Positions 1 to 10,515 of a stretch of 64,000 nt of DNA are shown in pieces. Position 1 is the stretch's first letter. The number at the start of each line of letters is the position of its first letter. The stretch comes from Corylus avellana. Lineage: Eukaryota; Streptophyta; Magnoliopsida; Fagales; Betulaceae. A model generated the notes under the pieces. The model ran no database searches. It was not told the DNA's origin and saw nothing but the letters and a program-made list of their open reading frames with translations. The stretch covers positions 8,113,540 to 8,177,539 of the forward strand of contig NC_081545.1 of assembly GCF_901000735.1 (NCBI RefSeq), read 5' to 3'. A program made the position numbers and the translations under genes.

Positions 1-116
1 AATTGCAGGGTACTGTACGTGCACACTACGGTGTGTTGGAACGTGGGGTAGGAAAAAGAAAAGGAAAAAAAAATTAGAAGAATAGAAGCCTAGATACTTG
101 GAGAGAAAAAAAAGAA
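1..116. repeat. Fragment of CACTA-element interior
   Basis: The first ~85 bases are nearly identical to 3689-3775, which lies inside the CACTA element at 3296-5223. The fragment ends at a scaffold gap, so nothing shows that it is truly adjacent to the kinase sequence at 217. No gene is seen in it. Confidence 0.8.
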
Positions 117-216
117 NNNNNNNNNNNNNNNNNNNNNNNNNNNNNNNNNNNNNNNNNNNNNNNNNNNNNNNNNNNNNNNNNNNNNNNNNNNNNNNNNNNN
201 NNNNNNNNNNNNNNNN
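117..216. other. Scaffold gap (100 N)
   Basis: Exactly 100 N, the conventional placeholder for unknown size. It cuts the kinase of gene copy a inside its second kinase exon. Confidence 0.98.
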
Positions 217-617
217 GAAGGTTTGCAATCAACGTCACCTCATTTTTAAATTCCTGAAAGCCTTGGCTTGAGACACTTGAGAGTCTTTTTAGTGCAATTT
301 CTTGACCTCCTGGAAATGTGCCCTGAGACACCATATTCACAATGTTACCAATAATCAAAAGCTATTTACATAGACACTAACACTAATTAATGCTGATGAA
401 ATTACCTTATAAACAGACCCAAAGCCCCCCTCTCCGATCTTGTTTGCATTTGAGAAGCCATTTGTAGCTACAACAATTCTTTCCAAATGAAAATATAGTA
501 TATCTATGCCTTTCTCATCTTCTTTTCTAAACTTACTCGTGTTCATCAAGTCGTTGAGATGTCTCTCATTGTCTAATTTGTGACATACTAAATTTGTTTC
601 ATCACTTTTTCTGCTTT
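217..617 (-). CDS. SRK-type receptor kinase catalytic domain, copy a (cut by gap)
   Basis: Two exons are visible on the minus strand. Exon A (617 to 406) encodes a juxtamembrane-like stretch rich in charged residues, then [20 protein letters not shown] and the glycine-rich loop [10 protein letters not shown], followed by a GTAATT donor. Exon B (322 down to the gap) follows a CTCAG acceptor and encodes [16 protein letters not shown], with the ATP-anchoring Lys in ALKRL, and the start of helix C. The rest of the kinase lies beyond the gap. The sequence style is that of G-type lectin S-receptor-like kinases of the Arabidopsis At4g03230 kind. No transmembrane or lectin exon is seen upstream; instead an NB-ARC fragment and a TIR exon follow on the same strand (see 1035-1347 and 1476-1993). 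Confidence 0.75.
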
Positions 618-1102
618 CTGAGTTCAGAAGACGATCATATATATTAGTTACATGATAATGAACTGAAAGGATAAATAGTTTTATTTTAATTCAAATGGAC
701 AAAACCTCAAATTGAGCACAATGTGCATTATGAAAAGCCACATAATTAGAACAATCTAGAGTTTTGCAAATTGTTTAGATCTTTTTGGCCAGAAGTTTCT
801 CTAATGTTTTCAAGAACGCACCCAAGTATATCAAGTCTTTGGCCTTTTTTTCACTATCTAATGCATGAAGTGCTCGATTTCTTCGGTCACTTCTTCTGTT
901 TTCTGAGTTCAAAAGACAACCATATATGTTATGTTACATGATAATGACATGAAAGAATAAATAGTTTTATTTTAATTGAAAGGAAAAAAAAAAAGTCAAA
1001 TTGTACATGGTGAGCATTATGAAAAGCCACATAATTAGAACAATTCAGAGATTTGCAAATGGATCAGACCATTTTGGCGAGAAGTTTCTTTAATGTTTTC
1101 AA
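525..1102 (-). repeat. Tandem duplication (period ~289) at the NB/kinase junction, copy a
   Basis: The end of the NB exon, its following noncoding stretch and the start of kinase exon A occur twice in tandem (roughly 814-1102 and 525-813). The shared block begins at the minus-strand word TTGAAAACATTA, at 1102 and 813. The inner duplicate keeps a decayed version of the kinase exon start that reads into a stop. Confidence 0.8.
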
Positions 1103-1347
1103 GAAAACTAATACCTTCAGTTAGAGAGGCAATTGAGTTGTAGATTGCTTTGGCGATAGTCGTCTTATCAATACCACCAGTTTCGAAGATACCTACCATG
1201 CATGTACTGTCATTCTTCTCTAAATCTAAAAGTGGCTTCACATATTGTACATCAGACTTTGGATAGTGGGCAACTTGGAAGTATGTATTTTTTACTAACA
1301 TCGAATTCACCAATTGAATGATTTCGTGAATAAATTCAGGTTCATTC
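1035..1347 (-). CDS. Truncated NB-ARC exon, copy a
   Basis: This exon follows a TTGCAAG acceptor at 1348-1349 (minus) and continues the TIR exon in phase. It reads NEPEFIHEIIQLVNSMLV, the usual linker after a plant TIR domain, then the start of NB-ARC. The P-loop reads GGIDKTTIAKAIYNSI, whereas the family consensus has Gly before Lys (GGIGKTT); the Asp here should weaken nucleotide binding. The frame stops after about 104 codons, before RNBS-A, Walker B, GLPL, MHD and any LRR. A potential donor (AATG|GTCTGATC) lies near the end in a phase that fits kinase exon A. Confidence 0.75.
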
Positions 1348-1475
1348 CTTGCAATACAAAATTTGTAAAAATACATTATGTTAAAAATGACGAAAGAATA
1401 TGACTGTAATGTAAATTAAAGTTAAAATGAATTTAGAATTCTTTCTGATTAGATAAAAAGAGTGGTTAAAATTAC

Positions 1476-1993
1476 CTGTTCCCCAAAAACTTCCCGAACA
1501 AATTGCCCATTTGTGATAGGGCCGTCTTCCACCTTTGCAACTTCATTTGATCATGCTTAAACCTTTCTTCAAGTTTAGCGAATGCTTTTCCAACACTATT
1601 GGTTTGATTCCGTACTTCTGATGGATATATGTGATAGAACAAGGGTAGAATTTGTTGGCCCCTTGTTTTTCTACATTCGAGGATCTTCATGAGCTCGTCC
1701 AAGCACCATTGGGATGATGCGTAGTTTTTAGAAAGTACAATGATTAAAATCGCTGATTCTTTAATGGCTTCGAGAAGTGCTAGTGAAATTTCCTCTCCGC
1801 TTCTAAGCTTGTCGTCCATGAAGGTGTTGATATCGTTTCGACGCAAAGCTGCATATAAATGGGCAGTAAAAGTTTTGCGAGTATCTTCACCTCTAAAACT
1901 CAAGAATACATCGTAAGTGCACCGAGAGATAGAAGAGAAGGGGGAAGATAAAGAAGAAGAGGAAAAGGAAGAGGATCCATGGAAGGCCGCCAT
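1476..1993 (-). CDS. TIR domain exon of TNL-type resistance gene, copy a
   Basis: First exon, starting at the ATG at 1993; 172 full codons before a GTAATT donor. After a serine-rich leader of about 25 residues it has all four TIR motifs: YDVFLSFRGEDTRKTF (about 27-42), GEEISLALLEAIKES, YASSQWCLDEL and ILPLFYHIYPSEV. The Glu in CLDEL sits where the catalytic Glu of plant TIR NADases lies. Known plant TIR domains hydrolyse NAD+ and feed small-molecule immune signalling through EDS1; that role here is inferred from family. The exon is open and intact. Downstream on the same strand come the NB fragment and the kinase exons. Confidence 0.85.
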
Positions 1994-3083
1994 GGAAGAA
2001 GTTATTCTCTATGGATGCAAAACTAGTAGAAAAAATATAATTTAGAGTTGCAGGACTACCTACCGTACCGATGCCGCGTTGCATCATAAAAAAAAAGGGC
2101 CAAGAAACTTATCGGCAACTTCCTTGTAAGAGAATTGAATGTGTACGTTATTATTATTATTTTAAAATGTTTAAATTATTATAATAAATTATAAATTATT
2201 ATTATTATTTTAATGTTAAAATGAACCAACAATATTCAAAGGGATAAAAGACAAAGAAAAAGTATCCTTCGGGCTTCAGCATTCAAAGTCGCGTGTGAAA
2301 ACTTTGAAGTGGTGTTCAAGTGATCCTCTCTGGAGGCTATCAAAAGAAAGAACATTCTTTTGAAGTTTGAAAGGTTGAATGAGGCATTACGAGTAAGTTC
2401 TTATTATACCACCCTTCGAGATTTAATTGGTTGCAGGTGTTTTCCCTTGGACTCTAAAGCAATTGTATAATCCTTGGCTACAGCTATGCTGGCTATTTGA
2501 GTCAAGAGAATATCTGAATATATATATACAACTCTATATGTGTGTTCCTGAGTCAAGAGAATATATATATACAACTCAAAATCAGAATATATATATACTT
2601 GCTAAACAAGAATTATTTTCTATATGACGTGAGAGCTGATGTGATAATGTGTGCGCCTCAAGGATTGGGATATTTTCGTGATTTGCTGTGCTGTTTCTTT
2701 CTTTAACTTTGACTCCATGATTTGTCGAGATATGTAGGCCAGGCAACATCTTTGATCATGCGCAGCAGTGAATTTATCATCATATATATAAACAGCAATG
2801 GGTCGTTCTATGTTAAAGAAGTCTCATATCTCAAGATAATTATAATAAAACTGGACTATTTCATTGATCATTTCTGTTGGATCAAGGTTCGGCTCCGGAG
2901 CAACCGCCGAACCTAGCCACCTCCAAACAAGCATAAATCTCGTGTATGGGTTTCAAATACTTCCAAAGGCCTGCAACCAAGGTCCGCATCGGTAATCACA
3001 AAGTAGTTTAGTGGCTCGTAAGTATCAGCCCTCGAACTTTGAAGCTACACTTGTCAAATCCCCCAGACAATTGCTATGTTTCC
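1994..3083. other. Intergenic region upstream of TIR copy a
   Basis: No gene seen. Part of it (about 2405-2880) is shared with 37970-38215 next to BAHD3 and with 30600-31110 in the inverted copy, so it belongs to the tandem gene unit rather than to a transposon. It contains short AT-rich tandem words (2505-2600) around a repeated GAGTCAAGAGAATAT. Confidence 0.6.
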
Positions 3084-3295
3084 GTTGTAGGTAGGGGTGA
3101 AAACTCGGTCTTGGTTCCTAGTTATTGGCCAAAATCGGCAACCAAAACCGGGGTACCCAGTTAACTGGTTATATAATGACTGGTCGGTTCTGATTGGTAC
3201 CCGGTTATCTAGACTAGGTAACTGATTTTTTTTTAATTTTTTTGCATTTTGGGCTTATTTTTTTTAGGTATTAGAGCTAATTTTTGGGCTTAATT

Positions 3296-5223
3296 CACTA
3301 CAAAAAAAAGGTCATTTTTTGACGTGGCAAACAGTAGCATTTTTTTGCCACGTCAGTAAATGTTGATGTGCCAGTTTGGCACGTCAACAAATTTTTTTTT
3401 GACGTGTTGAATTTGACACGTCAATATTTATTGACGTGTTACATTCAACACGTCAGGAAATTTAAATTCAATTTATTTATTTTTTTAATATATCAGGTTT
3501 CTGACGTGCTAAAAATGGCACGTCAGCAATCTATAAAAAATATTTTTATATTATATATATCTTAATTTTTTTTTTTACAGCTTCCTCTGACGTGCTAGTT
3601 TCAGCACATCAGGAATTTTAAAAAAAAAAAAAAATTAAAATGAAGAAGATAGCTAGAAGCTAGTGTGCAGAGAGAGAAGGAAAAAAAAATTGCAGGGTAC
3701 TGTACGTGCACACTACGGTGTGTTGGAACGTGGGGTAGGAAAAAGAAAAGGAAAAAAAAATTAGAAGAATAGCTTCCACGCAAGTAGAGAGAGAGAGAAA
3801 AAGAATAAAATAAAGGCCCCGACGTACATATTTGGCACGTCAGAATTCTTTATATATATATTATATGTTTCAGAAATAAATAAATAAATAAATATTTTTT
3901 TATATTAGGTTTATTTATATTATATATATTCACCTTTTTATTTTATTTTATTTTTTTATGTTAGATTCCTGACGTGCTAATGTTAGCACGTTAGAAACCT
4001 GATATCAAAAAACAAGCGGGATTTTCAACTTTTTCCCTCTTTATCCCTATCTTCTTTCCCTCTTCTTTTCCCTTTATAATTCTATTATATATTCATCTTC
4101 TTTAATCCCTTTTCTTTTATTTCCAAACTCAGCTCTCTCTCTCCTCTCTCAATCTCCCTAGCCTCTTCTCTCTGTACATCCGGCCACCAGCTCCTCTAGA
4201 GGGAAGAAGAAAAGGAGAAAAATAAGATCGAGGAAGAAGAAGAAAAAGAAAAAAATGGGAGAAGATCAGAAGATCCAGAGAAGCAGCAGAAAAGAAAAGA
4301 AAAAAAAAAAAAAAAAAGAAGGAGAAGAGATCGAAGTAGCAGAAGAAAAAAAAAAAAAAAAAGGGAGAAGAGAAGAGGATCGAAGAAGAGAGGTTTTTGA
4401 TTTGAAGAAGCTCTGATTTGGTTTATTTTGATTTGATTTGAGAGATTTTTGATTTTTGATTTGAAGAGAAGAAGATCGAAAGGTTTATTTTTTGATTTGG
4501 GTTTTTGATTTTTTATTGATTTTTTGGGTTTGGGTTTTTGAAAATGAAGGAAAGAAGAGAGAAAAGAGAGTGAAAATGGAGGAAAGAAGAGAGAGAGAGA
4601 GAGAGAGAGAGAGTGAAAATGGAGGAAGGAAGAGATCAGGGAGAGAGCTGGGGGGAGAAGAAACGTACTGTTCCTTCATTAAAAAAATATTTTTAATTGA
4701 AAAAAAAAATCCAGAAAAAATTTAAAAAAAGAAAAATTATTATTTTTTTAATAATTTTAAATTTCCTGACGTGTCAAAGATGACACACGCCGAATTCCCC
4801 GACGTGTTAAAAAAATACGCCGCTAGGGAATTCGACGGTCAAAATGGCGCCGTGAATTCCCCGACTTGTCAAAAATGACACGCCAAAAAAAATTCCAAAG
4901 GGCACGCCAAAAAAAATTTCCTAACGGTGAAAAAAAAATTATTACATGTCGTGGGAATTTCTAACGCAAGTCATTTTGACACGTCAGAATAATTTTGACG
5001 GTTAAATCCAACATCGCCGCATTTTCCACGGTCGATCTAACACGCCAGACTTCTAACGCGCTATATTTGGCATCGCCGAAAATTGCCACCCTCATAATCT
5101 TACATTCTTCTTCACGACTCCAAACACGCCGATTGCCTCAGTCAGAGGGCTTTACCGACGGTCGGCTAACCTCAATACGCCACAAGTAAACCAATGTCAA
5201 TAAAAAATCCTTTTTTTGTAGTG
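3296..5223. mobile_element. Non-autonomous CACTA element
   Basis: Begins CACTACAAAAAAAAGGTCA and ends TTTTTTTGTAGTG, flanked by the 3-bp target duplication ATT (3293-3295 and 5224-5226). The corresponding site in the inverted copy (near 30195) is empty and has a single ATT, so this is a complete insertion of 1928 bp. Both ends carry many subterminal GACGTG...CACGTC palindromes, typical of CACTA transposase-binding regions. The interior has purine-rich (GA)n tracts around 4200-4640 and no transposase gene. Confidence 0.92.
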
Positions 5224-5327
5224 ATTTAACCTTTTTTCTTAAAAAAAAAAATAGCCTTAAAATTTCATAAAATTTCATTTTAAAAGCTTACATAATACAT
5301 GAGATTAAACTACATCTACATAGAGTA

Positions 5328-5391
5328 CTACACACACACACACACACACTATATATATATATATATATATCTGTGTGTGTGTGTGTGTGCA
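5328..5391. repeat. Compound microsatellite (AC)n(AT)n(GT)n
   Basis: A run of CA repeats, then TA repeats, then GT repeats forms an imperfect self-complementary tract. The equivalent tract at 30055-30103 in the other copy has different repeat numbers. Confidence 0.9.
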
Positions 5392-5613
5392 TTCTATCAA
5401 CCGATCTCAACTACAAATTTCATCTACATGCATAGAAGTAGGGGTGTAAACGAGCCGAGCTTGGGTGAGCTTGGGCTGTCCAAGCTCGGCTCGTTTATTT
5501 TGGGATCAGGCTCGGGCTTGGGCTCGAGCATGAGATTCTTGTTCGAGCTCAGCTCGATAAGGTTGAATCCCTATTCGAGCTCGAGCTCGAGCTCGACTAT
5601 TCTGGCTGAAACC

Positions 5614-6840
5614 TGTTAAGGAACCAATAGAGTGTGTTTTATAGTTGTTCTTATCTTTTAGTATTATCTAGGGGTGTAAACGAGCCGAGCTTGAGCGAGC
5701 TTTCCTTGTTCAAGCTTGGCTCATTTAAATTTTACTCGAGCTCGAGCTCGAGTCGAGCTCAAGGGCGAGCCAAAAAAATCGAGCTCGAGCTAATAATAAG
5801 TCGAGCCGAGCCAGCTCGCGAGCTGGCTCTTATATTTAATATTTTTGTTTTAAAATTTTTTTTTTAACTTCAAGTACTCTTAAACGGCTTAAGAAGTTAG
5901 TTTGCATATGAGTATTTGCTTAGCCTGGCTAGTCGAGTATGGAGCCTGAGTCAATACAGCAAGGCATTTGGTTTCAAAGAGAGAGGATATGCATCCTTTT
6001 ATAGATAAGCAAACTTGGAGATTGATGTTTTCTTAACAATGTGGGACAAGTTAACAGGTTGCATTCAGACTGCATTGGGACAACGCCCCCTACAAAAAAA
6101 TATTTTTTTAACGTCTCTCTCTCAATCCCCCTCACCAGTCACAACGGATCTTCCACCTGAACTCTCATTTCCCACTCTCTCACTCTCACTCACCAGACAT
6201 GTAGTGATAGTGTTTGGGTCTGTTTGATTCATCAATAGTTTATGCCTTTCGCAATCTCCCTCAATAGTTTCTGCTTGATTCTTCTTCCTTTCGTTTGGAT
6301 CTGCTCTAATTGAATCGAGGTCTTTTTAATGATTGCTCTCTCTCTCTTTCATCACGAAGGGTCTAGAATTTTTCATTCTCTAACGCTTAAATATAAATGC
6401 AATTTTAAGGTTTTAATAATTATGAGATTTATAATTAATTATCTATTACTTAGTTTATATATATATATACACACTCGAGCTTATACGAGCTGTTCACGAG
6501 CTTAGCCGAGTCGAGCCGAGCTTGCTTCGTTTAATATTCGAGCCAGGATTTGTGTTCATGAAGTGCTTCATTTAATATTCGAGTCGAGCTCGAGCTTGCT
6601 CACGAGACACTTCGCTCACTTAACAGCCCTAGACTATTATCCTTATAGTTGTTCTTATCTTTTCTCTTTAGTGTTCTAGTTGTATTTGTTTTACTTATTT
6701 GTATTGAATTAGGTCTCCTAGTTTGTATCAAGTTTGGGTTTGTCAAACTTGATTACAATTGTAACTCTTTGCCTATATATACAATGAGAACAAAGCTGAG
6801 ACTTCATTCCGCCAAAAGCAATTTTCTTTGCTTTCTTTCA
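5614..6840 (+). mobile_element. 5' LTR of truncated Copia element, split by hAT3
   Basis: Starts TGTTAAGGAACC and ends CTTTCTTTCA, directly before a primer-binding site at 6841. Without the insertion at 5669-6631 the LTR is about 265 bp; the unbroken version is 29580-29833 in C2. No 3' LTR is found within the host hAT2 element. Confidence 0.8.
5669..6631. mobile_element. Third hAT-like element (hAT3) inside the Copia LTR
   Basis: Has the same termini as hAT2 (TAGGGGTGTAAACG and CTTAACAGCCCTA). The flanks GTATTATC (5661-5668) and CTATTATC (6634-6641) look like a slightly decayed 8-bp target repeat. The C2 LTR is uninterrupted at this place, which marks the insertion. No coding capacity. Confidence 0.78.
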
Positions 6841-6852
6841 TGGTATCAGAGC
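6841..6852 (+). other. Copia primer-binding site
   Basis: TGGTATCAGAGC is complementary to the 3' end of initiator Met-tRNA, the usual minus-strand primer of plant Copia elements, and follows the LTR immediately. Confidence 0.85.
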
Positions 6853-7142
6853 CTTACGATTCATACCCCTCTCAATAAGATCCTTGACCCTCTCAAATTT
6901 TTGGGCCTTCTTCAACGGAATCAGCTTCTTCTCCAGGCAAATTCCCAGCTCTTCTTGCTGCCCTCAGATCACCTTTTCTCTTGCCGCACCTGCTGTACTG
7001 CACCAAATTGCCGCACTGCACCAGATTGCCGCACCTACTTTCTTTCTTCTTGCTGCACCAAATTACAGCCTCATTGATGTTCTTCTCCTTGCCACACCAG
7101 ATCATAGCCGCATCTCCTTGTCGTGTCCTTGATACTGCACTC

Positions 7143-8810
7143 ATGACGCAATCCAGCGACGCCGTTCTATCCTTCACAATGCCAAACATTGTGCATCTCT
7201 GTCAATCCAAGCTCGATGACAGCAACTATCTCAGATGTGTATTTCAATTTAAGCCCATCCTCAAAACTAACGGCTTGATGGGCATTGTTGATGGCTCTGA
7301 GCCATGCCCACCAAAGCTTATTCCATCTTCTCTAGACAAAACTACTCCTGATGTCCCAAATCCAGAATATATTCTCTGGGAAAAGAAAGACCAATGTATT
7401 CTCAGTTGGTTCATTGCAACCTTAACTGCTCCACTTGTGCCTACTATTTATGGGTGTAAAACCTCCAATCAAGTATGGAAAACCCTTGCCACTCGTTATG
7501 CTTCTCCATCAAGGTCTCATGTCACTCAATTGAGACGCCAACTTCAGACTCTCAGACAAGGTAATAATGCATGTGTTACCTTTATTCGAAGTGCAAAATC
7601 CTTGGCTGACCCGCTAGCTATCGCCGGCAGCCCCATCACCGATGATGACCTTGTATCCTACATCATTGGTGGATTAAGCTCCACCTTCAATTCTTTTGTC
7701 ATGACCTACTCCATGATAACAAAGAATACCACTATGTCTCTTGAAGAATTTCAGTCTGAATTACTTGGACACGAGCAACTCATTGAACATCAGGCTGCCA
7801 TTGATGAACCACAATCCTTTGCCATGACTGCTCAGAAGCCAGGTTACAAACAGAGATTCAACAACCAAAGGAAACATTTCTCCAATTACAGAAATTCCTA
7901 TTCCTCAAAGAAGACTTTCAACGGATCTCCTGGTATACTCCCAACCCCTGCTTTCTCCCATGGAAAAACTATTACTGGAAGCACTAGCAACTACACTACA
8001 AGAAGCAATTCTCCCAACAACTACACTCCAAGGAGAAATAACTACACTCCAAGGAGAAATTCTCAACCTGGCATCCTCTCATCCAACAAACCTCTTTGTC
8101 AGATATGTAGCCGCTCCAATCATCAAGCATTGGATTGCTTTCATCGCATGGATTATTCATTCCAAGGACGACATCCACTATCTGAACTTGCTGCAATGGT
8201 TTCCCAATCCAACGATCTACAAGATGAAGATGAATGGCTTGCTGACAGTGGAGCCAATACTCACATCACTAATGACTTGGAAAATCTAACTCTGCAGCAA
8301 CCATATCAGGGTAATGAGACAGTAGCAGTAGGTAATGGTAGTGGACTTGGTATCTCCCACACTGGCTCTTCCTCTTTTCTTCGCTCAAATCAACTCCTAC
8401 ATCTTAAAAATATCTTACATTGTCCTGATGCTACAACAAATTTACTTTCAATAAATAAATTTTGTCGTGACAATAATTGCCATTTTAAACTAACTGATAC
8501 CTATTTCTTGATTAAGGAAAACCTCACAGGGAAGATCCTCCTACAAGGGGCAAGTGAAGATGGTCTCTACCCATTAAGGCTACAACACTTCACCAAAAAT
8601 AAAGTCAGAGCATTTATTGCACAAATTGGGATCAGGGTGTCTTCTTCAGTTTGGCACAACCGCTTAGGGCATCCAAGTCATCAAATCTTACAGCATCTGC
8701 TTCACAACTACTACCTTCCTGTGTCTTCAGTTAAGTCGAGTCAATCTATTTGTGTTTCATGTCAATTAGGAAAGAACACATCGCAAAATCTCAACCTAAA
8801 TCAAACGTAG
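7143..8810 (+). pseudogene. Copia gag-protease fragment, 3' truncated
   Basis: Open frame of about 555 codons from ATG 7143, chosen because upstream codons of the same frame lie in leader sequence. Visible in order: a gag domain beginning near MPNIVHLCQSKLDDSNYL; a CCHC knuckle (CQICSRSNHQALDC); a protease active site (LADSGANTHIT); and a GAG-pre-integrase segment (VWHNRLGHPSHQ, CVSCQLGK). It stops before integrase, and no reverse transcriptase or RNase H follows, so the element lost its 3' half. The C2 copy is truncated at the same point and also has extra stops, so the deletion is older than the split of the two copies. Confidence 0.85.
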
Positions 8811-9245
8811 GTGAAATCTTACCCAACCAATGTGATTTTTGTTTTATAAACAATGGGCGAAAAGAAAATACACAGGAAAGGCTAAGATTTTAGCTCACAA
8901 CAACCCATGGTCAGAAACCCCTCCTCTTTGGCTTCGTCGTCTTCTTCTTTCAACCATTGTAATCTCTGCATCTTGGTCTCTCTCTCAATCTCTGCATCTC
9001 GATCTCTCTCTCTGTCATGTATTTGGGTTTGATTGAAACCAAGCAAGAAGCAGTAGATGCGGCGAGGGTTTTGGTATGACCATATGAGTAAAAGTGAAGA
9101 GATGAGGAAATGAAAGAAATGGTGGGTGCAAGCTGGCAAGGCTGCGAGATTTTTAACGTTGTAGCATTTTCAAGGCAACATGTCAGCTGTTAAGAGGCTG
9201 ATTGTTGCAGGCGTGAGTAGTTATTGCGAAATAGTTGGCAAAATC
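8811..9245. other. Unassigned part of hAT2
   Basis: Sequence after the Copia truncation. It contains CTCTCTC-rich stretches and no convincing gene, and is conserved in C2 (about 27120-27620). Confidence 0.5.
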
Positions 9246-9269
9246 GAAGGGTCTGAAATTTTTCACGCT

Positions 9270-9622
9270 TAAACATAAATGCAGTTTTAAAATTTTAATA
9301 AATAATGAGATTTATGGAAGGGAATCAACCAATCAGGAAATGCGATTTTACAGGCTATAATAAACACAGTATAAAATCCCATGTAATTCCGGTGTGTAAA
9401 TTAAGACCAAAATAAATGCAATTTTAAGATTTTAATGAATAATAAGATTTATGGGAGGCAATGAACCAATTAGGAAATGCAATTTTATAGGATTTAATAA
9501 ACACAATATAAAATCCCATGTAAATCTGGTGAGCAAATTAAGACCAAAATAAATGCAATTTTAAAATTTTAATGAATAATGAGATTTATGGGAGGGGATC
9601 AGCCAATCAGAAAATATATAAT
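9270..9622. repeat. 137-bp tandem repeat, about 2.6 copies
   Basis: The word AAATGCA(A/G)TTTTAA recurs with spacing 137 (GCA at 9281, 9418, 9555), followed each time by ATGAGATTTATGG(G/A)AGG and AATCAG. The same array is at 26765-27120 in C2. Confidence 0.85.
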
Positions 9623-9920
9623 TAATTATTTGTTATATATATATATATACGAGCTTGCTCGCGAGCTTAGCCGAGTCGAGCCGAGCTTGCTTCGTTTAAT
9701 ATTCGAGCCAGAATTCGTGTTCACGAAACGCTTCATTTAATATTCGAGCCGAGCTTATGCGAGCCGAGACCGAGCTTGCTCGCGAGACGCTTCGTTCACT
9801 TAACAGCCCTACATAGAAGAAATGAAGAAGAGAAAACTAGAGAAGCGATTAATGATTTTTGTGAACTCTAGTATAAAATAATAATAATAAATATATTAAA
9901 TAATAATAAATATATTAAAT

Positions 9921-9922
<2 letters not shown>

Positions 9923-9966
<44 letters not shown>
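9923..9966. repeat. (AT)n microsatellite
   Basis: Uninterrupted AT run of about 44 bases inside hAT1. The other copy has only a short AT run here (near 26475-26488). Confidence 0.9.
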
Positions 9967-9968
<2 letters not shown>

Positions 9969-10149
9969 AGTTAAAACCGGATATTTAAAACCCCAAAACG
10001 GATAACTAGAACTGAGTACCTTGGTTATCGGTTTTTTCCAACCGATTTCCCAGTTTTCCGGTCTAGCTACCGGATTTCTAGTTCCGGTCCTGGTTTTCCC
10101 CTTTTTTTTAACATCCCTAGTTGTAGGCTTGTAGGTCTTCCCGGAACGA

Positions 10150-10515
10150 ACGGTGGATATTTATATTAATTATATTAGTATAAATACAAACTTATTAAAA
10201 CTGAAATACTTCATTTATCGTTTTCGTCGTTGCATTAACTTACATAAATACAAACTTATTATCGGATAACAAGATGGAAAGAAAACAGAGATAATAATGC
10301 AAAAGATAAAATAAGATAAACTAATCTCAACAAGAAAATTCTAAACAGTGGCGTCAATAGAACTCATAGTGACTAAGAAATCCAAAGTCTTGCTGCTTTC
10401 TGACAAAACTTGTTGGTAGTTAACGGTTTGCCAGAGTGATGCAGCTAGTTAATGGAGATTCAAAAAAGCTTCAAGCAAGCTTTGTTCCCAGATGGCATTG
10501 AATTCTGTTGATAAA
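10150..10515 (-). pseudogene. Duplicated 3' end and 3' flank of a BAHD gene
   Basis: About 340 bases that match 11965-12290, the C-terminal codons and downstream flank of the BAHD gene at 12245-13642, in the same orientation. Similarity ends at AGATGGCATTGAA, after the last dozen or so codons, and a 4-base AGCA insertion is present. It is a direct-repeat remnant, not a gene. Confidence 0.8.

Larger units (their letters stand above)
5439..9811. mobile_element. Inner hAT-like element (hAT2)
   Basis: Starts TAGGGGTGTAAACGAGCCGAG and ends CTTAACAGCCCTA, flanked by a perfect 8-bp repeat CATAGAAG (5431-5438 and 9812-9819). Subterminal sequence is full of GAGCTCGAGC words. It sits inside hAT1 and carries a truncated Copia. 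No transposase is seen. The C2 copy is 26555-30008 with the same target repeat. Confidence 0.87.
3092..10119. mobile_element. Outer hAT-like element (hAT1) with nested insertions
   Basis: Ends are TAGGGGTGAAAAC and TTAACATCCCTA (inverted), flanked by a perfect 8-bp direct repeat GTTGTAGG at 3084-3091 and 10120-10127, as expected for hAT transposons. Subterminal regions are rich in CCGGTT/AACCGG words. No transposase is seen, so it is non-autonomous. It contains a CACTA element and a second hAT-like element that itself holds a Copia fragment. The inverted copy has the same element at 26313-30407 with the same target repeat. Confidence 0.85.

Noticed and set aside
4485..4725. Short frames with arginine/glutamate or serine/leucine repeats in the CACTA interior
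   Set aside because: Translations of a (GA)n-rich tract; no protein-like composition and no conservation.
6981..7142. Extra N-terminal codons of the 609-codon frame at 6981-8810
   Set aside because: Cys/His-rich low-complexity sequence in the Copia leader right after the primer-binding site; the homologous gag start fits the ATG at 7143 better.
9270..9622. CRISPR-like array (three regularly spaced repeats)
   Set aside because: 137-bp direct tandem repeat without short repeat/spacer structure, inside a plant transposon.
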